Positions 17,451 through 24,617 are shown, counted from the first letter of the stretch. The stretch: DNA of 64,000 bases from VRUE01 sp963702955 (GCA_963702955.1 OY969774.1:1550001-1614000); one strand, 5' to 3'. Numbers and translations: made by a program. The notes: a model not told the origin generated them from the letters alone.

Positions 17451-18302
17451 ATGAGCGTGCTCCGTGGCAAGGAGGCGACGGCGCAGGCCGGTCCCGCCGA
17501 GGCTCCACCCGTCTACCTCGACGCCCGCGCCGAGTTCGCCGCGCGCTACCTCCAGGGCGAGGGGCTGGAGATCGGCCCGCTGCACCTGCCGCTGAAGATG
17601 CCCCCGCAGGCCAAGCCCCGCTACGTCAACCGGATGCCGGTCGAGCAGCTGCGCGCCGAGTACCCCGAGCTGGCCGGCTGGGACCTGACTCCGGTCAACA
17701 CAATCGACGACGGCGAGCGGCTGGCGACGATCGCCGAGGCCTCGCAGGACTTCATCGTCGCCAACCACTTCCTCGAGCACTGCGAGAACCCGATCGGGAC
17801 GATCGAGACCCACCTCGGCAAATTGAAGCCGGGCGGAGTCCTCTTCTACGCGGTTCCAGACAAGCGCTACACCTTCGACTTCCGCCGCCCGGTGGTCGTG
17901 CTCGAGCACATGGTCGCCGACTACGAGCAGGGGCCCGAGGGCTCGCGCCGCGAACACTACGAGGAGTGGTCGCGGCTGGTCCTGGTCGAGGAGGACGAGC
18001 CGGAGGAGCAAGCGCTGGCCCGGGCGCGCGAGCTCGAAGGCGCCAAGTACTCGATCCACATGCACGCCTGGACCCAGGCCGAGTTCCTGGCGATGGTGCT
18101 CGCGTGCCGCAGCCGCTTCGGGGAGGCCTTCGACATCGAGGCGGCGGCGCGGCAGGGGATCGAGTTCATCGTCGTCCTCCGCAAGCAGGGACCGCTGCCG
18201 CCGCCACAGGGCGGGCCGGCCGCGGTCGGCGGGAGCGCAAAGCGGCTGTGGGCGAAGGCCCGGCGCCGAGCCCGTGCCGCCCTCCGCTCGCGGAACCGGT
18301 AG
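17451..18302 (+). CDS. SAM-dependent methyltransferase (type 11-like)
   Basis: 283 residues. EGLEIGPLHLPL is a degenerate motif I and VANHFLEHCENPIGTI followed by LKPGGVLFYAVPDKRYTFD matches the post-II/III region of class I methyltransferases found in glycan loci. A basic C-terminal tail (KARRRARAALRSRNR) follows. It is directly upstream of the Wzt-type ATPase, so it could cap or modify the exported chain; in ABC-exported O antigens terminal methylation can set chain length and be recognised by Wzt (family knowledge, applied here by inference). Confidence 0.75.
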   Translation: MSVLRGKEATAQAGPAEAPPVYLDARAEFAARYLQGEGLEIGPLHLPLKMPPQAKPRYVNRMPVEQLRAEYPELAGWDLTPVNTIDDGERLATIAEASQDFIVANHFLEHCENPIGTIETHLGKLKPGGVLFYAVPDKRYTFDFRRPVVVLEHMVADYEQGPEGSRREHYEEWSRLVLVEEDEPEEQALARARELEGAKYSIHMHAWTQAEFLAMVLACRSRFGEAFDIEAAARQGIEFIVVLRKQGPLPPPQGGPAAVGGSAKRLWAKARRRARAALRSRNR

Positions 18303-18313
18303 GGGGAAGAGCG

Positions 18314-19600
18314 ATGCCCGTGGACGACGCCACCAAAACCCCGCTGGAGCCTGCACCGGCCGAACCGGCGCTGCGGCCGCTGGCGATCCAGGTCGAAGGG
18401 CTGAAGAAGTCGTTCCGCATCCCCACCCACCGCGTCAACTCGATCAAGGAGCGCGCCGTTCACCCCTTCGCCGGGCGCGAGTTCCGCGAGCTGCGGGCGC
18501 TCGACGGCATCTCCTTCGAGATCCACCAGGGCGAGTTCTTCGGCATCGTCGGCCGCAACGGCTCCGGCAAGAGCACCCTGCTGAAGATCCTCGCCAGCAT
18601 CTACCGCGCCGACGCGGGGAAGATCCGCATGGCCGGGCGGCTGGCGCCGTTCATCGAGCTGGGGGTCGGCTTCAACGTCGAGCTGACCGCGCGCGAAAAC
18701 GTGATCCTCAACGGCGTGATGATGGGGCTGACGCAGAAGGAGACCCGGGGGCGGCTCGACGCCGTCCTCGATTTCGCCGAGCTGCGCGACTTCGCCGACC
18801 TGAAGCTGAAGAACTACTCCTCGGGGATGCTGGTCCGGCTCGCCTTCTCGACGATGATGGAGGCCGACGCCGACATCCTCCTGATCGACGAGGTGCTGGC
18901 GGTGGGCGACGCCGCCTTCCAGCAGAAGTGCGCCGACGCCTTCCACGAGATGAAAGCGTCGGGCAAGACGATCGTCCTCGTCACCCACGAGATGAAGACG
19001 GTCGAGGAATACTGCCACCGGGCGATGCTGATCGAGGGCGGCGAGATCCGCCGGCTCGGCGACCCGGCCGAGATCGGCCGCCAGTACATGCGGCTCAACT
19101 TCCAGCCCGGAGCCGAACCGGGCCCCGAAGCCGGCGCCGAGGCGGTGGCGACCGCGGCCGAAGGGGCCCGCCTGCTCGGCGCCTGGATCGAGGACGCGGC
19201 GGGTGAGCGTGTCACCGGGGTCGAGCACGGCGAGCGGATCCGCCTGCGGGCCGAAATCGAGCTGACCGTCGACACGCTCGGCGTCTCGGTCTTCTTCATC
19301 GTCGCCAACGCCGACGGCGTCAACATGTTCGAGCTGGCGGCGCCGATCGAGGGCGCGGACGGCTCCGGCCGGCTGCGAGCCGGCGACCGCGCCACGGTCA
19401 GCGCCGGGATCGAGAACCCGCTGGCGCCGGGGCGCTACTTCGCCCACTGCGGCGTGCGCCAGGACCAGGGCCGGGGCGAGGTAGACCTGTTCGTCCAGGG
19501 CGCGGTCGACTTCGTCGTCTTCGGCGGCGAGCGCTCCGGCGGCGTGCTCGCGCTCGAGCACGAGATCGAGGCCAGGGTCGAGAACGGCGGCGACGGATGA
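18314..19600 (+). CDS. wzt: Polysaccharide ABC exporter ATPase with C-terminal carbohydrate-binding domain
   Basis: 428 residues, ATPase half of a Wzm/Wzt exporter that flips lipid-linked glycan. Walker A GRNGSGKST near residue 80, signature YSSGM, Walker B ILLIDEVLAVGD and H-loop VTHEM are all present. After about residue 260 a further about 165 residues form a beta-rich domain (LLGAWIEDAAGERVTGVEHG, LAPGRYFAHCGV), as in Wzt proteins that bind the capped non-reducing end. The ATG at 18314 follows AGGGGGAAGAG. Its stop overlaps the permease start (ATGA). Confidence 0.92.
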   Translation: MPVDDATKTPLEPAPAEPALRPLAIQVEGLKKSFRIPTHRVNSIKERAVHPFAGREFRELRALDGISFEIHQGEFFGIVGRNGSGKSTLLKILASIYRADAGKIRMAGRLAPFIELGVGFNVELTARENVILNGVMMGLTQKETRGRLDAVLDFAELRDFADLKLKNYSSGMLVRLAFSTMMEADADILLIDEVLAVGDAAFQQKCADAFHEMKASGKTIVLVTHEMKTVEEYCHRAMLIEGGEIRRLGDPAEIGRQYMRLNFQPGAEPGPEAGAEAVATAAEGARLLGAWIEDAAGERVTGVEHGERIRLRAEIELTVDTLGVSVFFIVANADGVNMFELAAPIEGADGSGRLRAGDRATVSAGIENPLAPGRYFAHCGVRQDQGRGEVDLFVQGAVDFVVFGGERSGGVLALEHEIEARVENGGDG

Positions 19601-20460
19601 GCCCGGCGCCGGTGGCGACCACGGGGGAGCTGCGCGAGGTCGGCGGGCCGTCCGCGCTAGGCGGCGGCTGGCGGCGCTTCTTCAGCCTGCTCTGGCTGAT
19701 GTCGGTGACCGAGTTCAAGCGCACCTACTTCGGCACCGTGCTCGGCTACCTCTGGTCGCTGGTGCGGCCGCTGCTGCTGTTCGCGGTGCTGCTGTTCGTC
19801 TTCACCAAGATCATCCGCGTCGGCAGCGGGCTCCCCTACTACCCGGTGCTGCTGCTGCTCGGGATCGTCCTCTACTCGTTCTTCCAGGAAGCCACCAACT
19901 CGGCGGTGACGTCGGTCGTGGCGCAGGAGGGAGTGGTCCGCAAGACGCAGTTCCCGCGCCTGGTGATCCCGCTCTCGGTCGTCCTCACCAGCAGCTTCAA
20001 CCTGCTGCTCAACCTGGTCGTCGTCTTCGTCTTCATCCTCGCCTGGGGGGTCAACCCGGCCTGGACCTGGCTGCTGTTCCCGCTGCCGCTGCTGCTCCTG
20101 GCCGCGCTCGGATCGGGAGTGGCGATGATGCTCTCGGCGCTCTACGTGCGCTTCCGCGACGCGGCGATCATCTGGGCCGTGCTCGCGCAGACGCTCTTCT
20201 ACGCGACCCCGATCCTCTATCCGCTCGGCAAGGGCGGCCTCGAAAACCCGTCGATCGAACACCTGCTGATGATCAACCCGCTGGCGGTGATCTTCGTACA
20301 GGTGCGGGTCTGGATCCTCGAACCGAACGCGCCGACCGCGGTCGAAGCCGCCGGCGGCGCCGCGGGGCTGATCCCGGCGATCGCGATCTTCTTCGCCGTC
20401 TGCGGGCTCGGCGTCTGGGTCTTCAAGCGCGAGGCGCCGCGAATCGCCGAGGAGCTGTAG
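19597..20460 (+). CDS. wzm: Polysaccharide ABC exporter permease (ABC-2 type)
   Basis: 287 residues with six predicted membrane helices and the ABC2-membrane family pattern: WRRFFSLLWLMSVTEFKRTYFGTVLGYLWSLVRPL at the N-terminus (split by a charged turn), QEGVVRKTQFPRLVIP and FYATPILYP. It pairs with the upstream ATPase through an ATGA overlap. Together they export a completed glycan, an alternative to the Wzx/Wzy route suggested by the ligase-like gene at 4052. Confidence 0.92.
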   Translation: MSPAPVATTGELREVGGPSALGGGWRRFFSLLWLMSVTEFKRTYFGTVLGYLWSLVRPLLLFAVLLFVFTKIIRVGSGLPYYPVLLLLGIVLYSFFQEATNSAVTSVVAQEGVVRKTQFPRLVIPLSVVLTSSFNLLLNLVVVFVFILAWGVNPAWTWLLFPLPLLLLAALGSGVAMMLSALYVRFRDAAIIWAVLAQTLFYATPILYPLGKGGLENPSIEHLLMINPLAVIFVQVRVWILEPNAPTAVEAAGGAAGLIPAIAIFFAVCGLGVWVFKREAPRIAEEL

Positions 20461-20473
20461 AGGCGGCGTTGAT

Positions 20474-20492
20474 TCAGGGCGGGATGCCCTGA
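20474..20492 (+). terminator. Short hairpin after the exporter operon
   Basis: TCAGGGC, 5-nt loop, GCCCTGA, starting 14 bp after the permease stop. No strong U-run, so function as a terminator is likely but not certain. Confidence 0.45.
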
Positions 20493-20524
20493 GGCCGTGA
20501 CGCTTTGAAACAAAACTGATACGG

Positions 20525-20581
20525 AAGTGAAAAATGTGTGTGTCAATTTTTCACACCGTGAATTTCACTGGTTTTCAGTGG
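20525..20581. promoter_or_regulatory. Leader with three inverted repeats upstream of tRNA-like copy 1
   Basis: Three dyads lie in an AT-rich leader: GTGAAAAAT and ATTTTTCAC around a 10-nt spacer; GTGAATTTCAC; and CACTG-GTTTT-CAGTG. The same leader is repeated without change before copy 2. Such perfect conservation exceeds that of the tRNA-like part and suggests operators or structured leader RNA. I cannot place a convincing -35/-10 pair on the plus strand. Confidence 0.5.
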
Positions 20582-20595
20582 TAGCGTCGTCGGCA

Positions 20596-20684
20596 GGAGG
20601 GCGAACGGCATTGGTGTGCCGGGACAGCTGACAACTGTCGCGTCCGGCCAACCCCCGGATCCGGTTCGATTCCGGCGCCCTCCG
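20596..20684 (+). tRNA. Class-II tRNA-like gene, 8/4 fold, anticodon loop GAC (copy 1)
   Basis: 89 nt fold into a cloverleaf. Acceptor: GGAGGGCG (20596-20603) pairs with CGCCCTCC (20676-20683), 8 bp. D arm: CGGCA/TGCCG with a 6-nt loop containing GG. Anticodon arm: GACAG (20623-20627), loop CTGACAA, CTGTC (20635-20639), giving anticodon GAC after U33. Long variable arm: TCCGG/CCGGA with a 7-nt loop. T arm: only 4 bp, CCGG/CCGG, loop TTCGATT. Discriminator is G, CCA is not encoded. The 8+4 acceptor branch with a long variable arm matches described allo-tRNAs related to tRNA-Ser and tRNA-Sec rather than ordinary tRNA-Val. Charging by SerRS is inference. Confidence 0.75.
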
Positions 20685-20785
20685 CATATGACCCGCCGGA
20701 GCGGATCGAGTACGGCACAGCGCCGTGGTAGCCTAGGACCCGGTTGTCAGCTGTCCGCGGGGTGGTTCCCCGCATCGCCAGACTC
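20685..20785 (+). ncRNA. Structured 3' element complementary to the tRNA anticodon arm (copy 1)
   Basis: Contains the hairpin ACGGC/GCCGT (20712-20726), the segment GTTGTCAGCTGTCC (20743-20756), the exact reverse complement of tRNA bases 20622-20635, and the hairpin GCGGGG-TGGTT-CCCCGC (20757-20773), which resembles the T-box antiterminator consensus AGGGUGGNACCGCG. Copy 2 keeps every one of these pairings despite substitutions (C-G to T-A in the first hairpin; compensatory and wobble changes in the 14-bp pairing). I read this as one transcript able to switch between tRNA and anti-arm pairing. Confidence 0.6.
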
Positions 20786-20812
20786 GACCCGCTTCGGCGG
20801 GTCTTGTCGTTT
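20786..20812 (+). terminator. Intrinsic terminator of tRNA-like unit 1
   Basis: GACCCGC-TTCG-GCGGGTC, a 7-bp stem with a stable UUCG tetraloop, followed by the T-rich TTGTCGTTT. Identical sequence ends copy 2. Confidence 0.75.
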
Positions 20813-21011
20813 GTAGAGGCACCGATAGTCGATCGGGAGTGGTCATCGGGCATGCGGAGATGCGCTGGCGAGTCGGAGGGACATCCTCCCTAAGGTCGGA
20901 ATGCGCTAGAGGACGGAGTTTCTGACACGATCTCATACGGAAGTGAAAAATGTGTGTGTCAATTTTTCACACCGTGAATTTCACTGGTTTTCAGTGGTAG
21001 CGTCGTCGGCA

Positions 21012-21100
21012 GGAGGGTGAGCGGCACTGGTGTGCCGGGGTAGTCGACAACTGCCACGTCCGGTCAACCCCCGGATCCGGTTCGATTCCGGCGCCCTCCG
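21012..21100 (+). tRNA. Class-II tRNA-like gene, 8/4 fold, anticodon loop GAC but C33 (copy 2)
   Basis: Same fold as copy 1: acceptor GGAGGGTG (21012-21019) with CGCCCTCC (21092-21099), 8 bp including one G-T pair; D arm CGGCA/TGCCG; anticodon arm GGTAG/CTGCC with loop TCGACAA; variable arm TCCGG/CCGGA; 4-bp T stem CCGG/CCGG with loop TTCGATT; discriminator G. Relative to copy 1 the anticodon stem has a compensatory A-T to G-C change. Position 33 is C instead of the near-universal U, so translation activity is doubtful while the fold is retained. Confidence 0.7.
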
Positions 21101-21200
21101 CATAGACCCGCCGAGGCGCGTCGAGGATGGTGCAGCACCGTGGTAACCTAGGACCCGGTTGTCGGCTGCCCGCGGGGTGGTTCCCCGCTTCACCAGACTC
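21101..21200 (+). ncRNA. Structured 3' element complementary to the tRNA anticodon arm (copy 2)
   Basis: Hairpin ATGGT/ACCGT (21127-21141), anti-arm GTTGTCGGCTGCCC (21158-21171), which pairs with tRNA bases 21038-21051 over 14 positions (12 Watson-Crick, 2 G-U), and the unchanged hairpin GCGGGG-TGGTT-CCCCGC (21172-21188). Substitutions relative to copy 1 all preserve pairing. Confidence 0.6.
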
Positions 21201-21228
21201 GACCCGCTTCGGCGGGTCTTGTCGTTTG
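21201..21228 (+). terminator. Intrinsic terminator of tRNA-like unit 2
   Basis: GACCCGC-TTCG-GCGGGTC followed by TTGTCGTTT, identical to the terminator of unit 1 and placed about 25 bp before the 3' end of the convergent gene. Confidence 0.75.
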
Positions 21229-21252
21229 TGGAGGTCAATCGGGCACTGGCGT

Positions 21253-22884
21253 TCAGCGGCAGACCTGGACCGGGCGCGTCGGTTCGACGTGCAGCCACCA
21301 GGGACGGGCGGAGGCGTCGCGGGGGATCCGCAGGACGGTGGTCTTGCCGCCCGGCGCCGGTTCCGGCACTACCGGGAAGACGCCGGCGAAGCGCCGCAGG
21401 CCGATCGGGACCGCGGGGCCGGGCGGGACGACGATCCGCGTCACCCCGGGCCCGATGCGGACTTCGGCGGACGGGCCGGCTACCTCGGCGCAGTCTTCCC
21501 CCGCTCCGGGGCGCCGCCCCGGCCGCGCCGTCGCGGTGACCGGCAGCGCTTCGGCAAGCACCACGTCGGCCTGACGGCGGCCGGCTTCCGGCGCCGCGAG
21601 CAGCTCCGCCGGCGTGTAGGCGGGCGAGCCGTACTCGGCGACCATCGCCAGGTAGTCGCCCGCGTCAACGTCGACCAGCGACGAGGTTCCGGCGATTTCC
21701 GGCGTCAGCCAGAAACCGGGGTCGATGGTGCGGTGGGCGATTTCGATTCCCGCCAGATCGGAGCGCGTGAGCACGGTCTGTTCGCGCAGCTGGTCCTTGC
21801 CGTCGCTGAGCGGGATCAGGTTGAGGCCGACGGCGACCGCGGTCGCCGCGGCGCCGACCAGCAGCGCCGTGCGGCCGAGGCGCACGCCCCGCAGCAGCTC
21901 GGCGGCGAGCAGCAGGGTCAGCGCCGCCCCCGCGTACATGTAGCGGCTCGCGTAGGCCTCGCGGCCGGGGATGTAGTTGAAGGCGGCGAGGAGCCAGTAG
22001 ACGGCGGTCGCCGCCGCGAGCGGCCAGAGACGCGGCGAGGGCCGGAAGCCGCGACTCAGACGCAGCCCGACCCCGGCGAGCAGCGCCGGCAGAATCGGAG
22101 CTCCCAGGGCCACCCTGCCGACGTTGCCGATCGCGTCCAGGCCGAGCAGCGAGGAGAGCGAGGCGGAGAGGCCCTCGAAGACGTAGACCGGCGAGTGGAG
22201 GACGTTGTGGAGGGAGAAGTGGGTTTCGGCGTCGTGCCCCCAGCCCGCCCACCAGACCGCGTACAGCCCGATCGGGATCGCCGCCAGCCAGGCACGGTGC
22301 AGGCCGAGGCTGCGACGGCGCTGGTAGACGTCGACGACCGCGGCGGCGGCGAAGGGGAGGCCGAGGCTGGAGAAGGCGATCGAGACGGTGAGGAAGACGC
22401 CGGCCCAGACGTCCGCCCGGCGCTCGCCGCGGTCGAGCGCCAGCAGCATCGCGATCCCGAACAGGACCGAGCCGGCGAGGGCGATCTCGAACGGCCACAG
22501 CAGCACCTCCCAGGCCGGACCGACGAACAGCAACAGCACCGCGGCGAGCAGGGCCGGCCAGGGGCCGATGCGGCGGCGCACGTAGACGAACGCGAGCGCC
22601 GCCGTCGCGCAGAGCACCAGCGTCATCGCCACCTGTTCGGGCGCCGCCGAGGTCATCCCGAAGACCGCGATCAGCAGCTTCTCCAGCGCCACCGGGATGA
22701 CGACGATGTGCTCGTTGTGGGGTTCGAGGAAGACGTCCGCGCTGACCCCCCGCCGGTGCATCAGGAAGGCCCAGGTGTCCTGGAAGAAGGTCAGGTTCGA
22801 CTCGAGCGCGAGCAGCAGGCTCGCTGATGCGACAAGGGCCGCGGCGAGGAGGACGACCGGGGCGTTGCGCTTCGGCCAGGCCAT
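21253..22884 (-). CDS. Polytopic membrane glycosyltransferase-like protein
   Basis: 543 residues with about 11 hydrophobic helices and a C-terminal extracytoplasmic domain of about 150 residues. The first loop after TM1 contains FFQDTWAFLMHRRG, ending with EPHNEHIVVIPV, an acidic-residue loop typical of GT-C fold enzymes that use polyprenyl-phosphate sugars. The specific family is not certain. The ATG at 22884 overlaps the stop of the upstream membrane gene as ATGA, so the two form an operon. It converges on the tandem tRNA-like units. Confidence 0.7.
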   Translation of the reverse strand: MAWPKRNAPVVLLAAALVASASLLLALESNLTFFQDTWAFLMHRRGVSADVFLEPHNEHIVVIPVALEKLLIAVFGMTSAAPEQVAMTLVLCATAALAFVYVRRRIGPWPALLAAVLLLFVGPAWEVLLWPFEIALAGSVLFGIAMLLALDRGERRADVWAGVFLTVSIAFSSLGLPFAAAAVVDVYQRRRSLGLHRAWLAAIPIGLYAVWWAGWGHDAETHFSLHNVLHSPVYVFEGLSASLSSLLGLDAIGNVGRVALGAPILPALLAGVGLRLSRGFRPSPRLWPLAAATAVYWLLAAFNYIPGREAYASRYMYAGAALTLLLAAELLRGVRLGRTALLVGAAATAVAVGLNLIPLSDGKDQLREQTVLTRSDLAGIEIAHRTIDPGFWLTPEIAGTSSLVDVDAGDYLAMVAEYGSPAYTPAELLAAPEAGRRQADVVLAEALPVTATARPGRRPGAGEDCAEVAGPSAEVRIGPGVTRIVVPPGPAVPIGLRRFAGVFPVVPEPAPGGKTTVLRIPRDASARPWWLHVEPTRPVQVCR

Positions 22885-24593
22885 CAGCGGACGAGTCTAT
22901 TTGGCTTCCCAAGGGGACCGGAGGCCCGCAGAGCCGCCGCCGCGAAGGCGGCGAGCGCGGCCGCGGCGAGGATCGACGCCGACGGCGACCACGAGCTGCC
23001 TGGGGCCGGCGTGAGAGCCGGTACGTAAAGAGCCAGCGAGAGCAGCGAGGCGACGACCACGTAGTAGACAGCGAAGCGCGGCAGGACGACGCGCAACCCG
23101 ACAACGCAACCGCAGATCGCAAGGATCGACATGGCCAGGCTGCCGACGTGGATCACGGTGCGTGCCGGCTCGTTGCCGAACAGCACCAGGCCCCAGACCA
23201 GGCAGCCGAGGAGGACCGTGGCGAAGCAGAGCAGGGCGAAGCGCCATTCGCGCGGATTGCGCCCCCGGCGGCCGGCGACCATCACCAGTGGCCCCAGCAG
23301 CAGCAGGCCAAGTGAGGGCACCAGGTAGAAGAAAAAAGCTTCGCGGATGTCTGCCACTCCCTCCCCGAGTTCGCCGGAGCCGAACTCCCGAACCGCCTGG
23401 TCTCCGAGCTTCCACGCCGGGGCGCCGCCGGCCATCGTGACGAAATTCTCGGCCTTGTAGTGGAGGACTCCACCGAGGCCGGCATGGCGATAGCTGTCGA
23501 CGATCGCTTCGCCGGTCGAGCGATTGTCAACGTTCTGGACCCCGGCGAGCATCCACTTGTTGAGGCGGTTGGCCGGTGGGTCGCCATAGTGCTGGTAGGC
23601 GAGCCAGGGCACGGTGAGCACCACTGCGACAGCCAGGGCGACACCGATCCAGCGCCCTCTCGGCAACCCACGCAGGGCAGCGACAGCGACCAAGGAGATG
23701 ATCGCGAAGAGACTGGACCCGTGGCCAAGCAGCGCCAGGGCGAGCAGCGCCGCGAAAAGCGCCGCAGCGCGAAGGTCGTGGCGCAGCTCGTCCCAGAGAG
23801 GGGTCAGGATCAGCGCCGCTGCCGCCAGCAGGAAGGCGGCCGGCAACAGCTTCGGCCAGACGTAGAAGCCGTTGACGATCGCCACGTCGCTGACCAGCAC
23901 CGCGACGATCACTAGCCCGCGCGTGACCCGTCCCAGGCGCGCGGCAAGAAGCAACGCCCAGAGTCCGACAATCCAGAGCTGCTGCAGGACGACCCCGAGC
24001 ACCTGGTAGTCGAGCCCGCCGGAGCCGTCCCAGCCAAAGGTGCGCTGCGAGAGCACGTAGCCGATCTGAAGCGGCGGGCGGTCGGCGGCCAGCCAATCGC
24101 CGGGATAGAGCGGCGGCGTCCCGCTGTGGCCGTGGAAGTAGAACCATTCGGCGAAGAAGCGGGGGATGTCGTTGTCGGTCGGGAGCTGGCCGGAGAAGCG
24201 GCCGGCGGCCATCGTCAGCGGCGCGTCGCTGCCGCCGTGGGCGAAGCCGAGGAAGAGGACGAAGGCCGAGCCGAGCGCCCACAGCGCCAGCGGCGTCGCC
24301 AGGGAGCGCAGCAGCTCGCGGTCGATCCGGCCGCCACGCAGCGACCAGCCCCCCAGCAGCAGCGAGCCCAGCAGCGCGAACCAGGCAAAGCTCTGGCCGA
24401 CGCTCGGATCTGCGTAATAGGCCCAGAAGGCGAGCATCGCCACCACGCCGCTGCCGGCAAGCGCGATCGCCAGCAGCACCGGCACCTGCCGCAGCCCGCG
24501 GCGGGCGGCGAACAGCGCCGCCGCGACGCCCGGCAGTCCGGTCAACACCAGGCGGACGGCGAGGAGCAAGAGCAGCGTTCCGCTGTCGCTCAT
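22884..24593 (-). CDS. Polytopic membrane protein, putative GT-C glycosyltransferase
   Basis: 569 residues, 12 or more hydrophobic helices. A long extracytoplasmic loop after TM4-5 (FAHGGSDAPLTMAAGRFSGQLPTDNDIPRF, split by polar turns) carries paired acidic residues as in GT-C enzymes, and a second large loop holds KWMLAGVQNVDNRSTGE. No close family is recognised. The start ATG at 24593 directly abuts a 10-bp perfect hairpin. Divergent from the GT87 gene at 24701. Confidence 0.65.
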   Translation of the reverse strand: MSDSGTLLLLLAVRLVLTGLPGVAAALFAARRGLRQVPVLLAIALAGSGVVAMLAFWAYYADPSVGQSFAWFALLGSLLLGGWSLRGGRIDRELLRSLATPLALWALGSAFVLFLGFAHGGSDAPLTMAAGRFSGQLPTDNDIPRFFAEWFYFHGHSGTPPLYPGDWLAADRPPLQIGYVLSQRTFGWDGSGGLDYQVLGVVLQQLWIVGLWALLLAARLGRVTRGLVIVAVLVSDVAIVNGFYVWPKLLPAAFLLAAAALILTPLWDELRHDLRAAALFAALLALALLGHGSSLFAIISLVAVAALRGLPRGRWIGVALAVAVVLTVPWLAYQHYGDPPANRLNKWMLAGVQNVDNRSTGEAIVDSYRHAGLGGVLHYKAENFVTMAGGAPAWKLGDQAVREFGSGELGEGVADIREAFFFYLVPSLGLLLLGPLVMVAGRRGRNPREWRFALLCFATVLLGCLVWGLVLFGNEPARTVIHVGSLAMSILAICGCVVGLRVVLPRFAVYYVVVASLLSLALYVPALTPAPGSSWSPSASILAAAALAAFAAAALRASGPLGKPNRLVR

Positions 24594-24617
24594 TCCCCGC
24601 GGTTCCCCCGCGGGGAA
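24593..24617 (-). promoter_or_regulatory. Hairpin covering the ribosome binding region of the 22884-24593 gene
   Basis: TTCCCCGCGG, 5-nt loop, CCGCGGGGAA: a perfect 10-bp inverted repeat whose 3' arm on the minus strand (CCGCGGGGAA) contains the GGGG ribosome-binding purines immediately before ATG. In mRNA this would hide the start region; as DNA it could be an operator. Confidence 0.5.

Larger units (their letters stand above)
20519..20819 (+). repeat. Tandem unit, copy 1: leader, tRNA-like gene, anti-arm, T-box-like hairpin, terminator
   Basis: First of two head-to-tail copies; the second begins 416 bp downstream at 20935. The first 83 nt (20519-20601) are identical to 20935-21017, the tRNA-like part differs at about 10 of 89 positions, and the downstream structured part is conserved in structure with compensatory changes. 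No open reading frame is plausible here: short frames are interrupted and not shared in a codon-like manner between copies. Confidence 0.85.
20935..21234 (+). repeat. Tandem unit, copy 2
   Basis: Second copy of the 20519-20819 unit, with the same order of leader, tRNA-like gene, anti-arm element, T-box-like hairpin and terminator, and a one-base length difference after the tRNA 3' end. About 115 bp of unrelated sequence separates the copies; it holds a small GGAGG/CCTCC hairpin and no gene that I can support. The unit ends about 18 bp before the 3' end of the convergent gene at 21253. Confidence 0.85.

Noticed and set aside
20596..20684. Assignment as tRNA-Sec or normal tRNA-Val
   Set aside because: tRNA-Sec would need a UCA anticodon and an 8/5 branch; tRNA-Val is class I with a short variable loop. 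The GAC anticodon with a long arm and 4-bp T stem fits neither.
20757..21188. A classical T-box leader controlling a downstream gene
   Set aside because: There is no Stem I with specifier loop and no plus-strand gene follows; the next gene after copy 2 is convergent. Only the hairpin and order resemble a T-box, so this was kept as an analogy.
20519..21234. Integrative element attachment sites at tRNA genes
   Set aside because: No integrase, excisionase or mobile gene adjoins the copies, and the whole unit rather than a tRNA 3' end is duplicated.
20616..21298. Several short open frames within the tandem tRNA-like units
   Set aside because: They overlap the folded RNA, are not conserved as proteins between copies, and substitutions follow RNA pairing, not codon positions.
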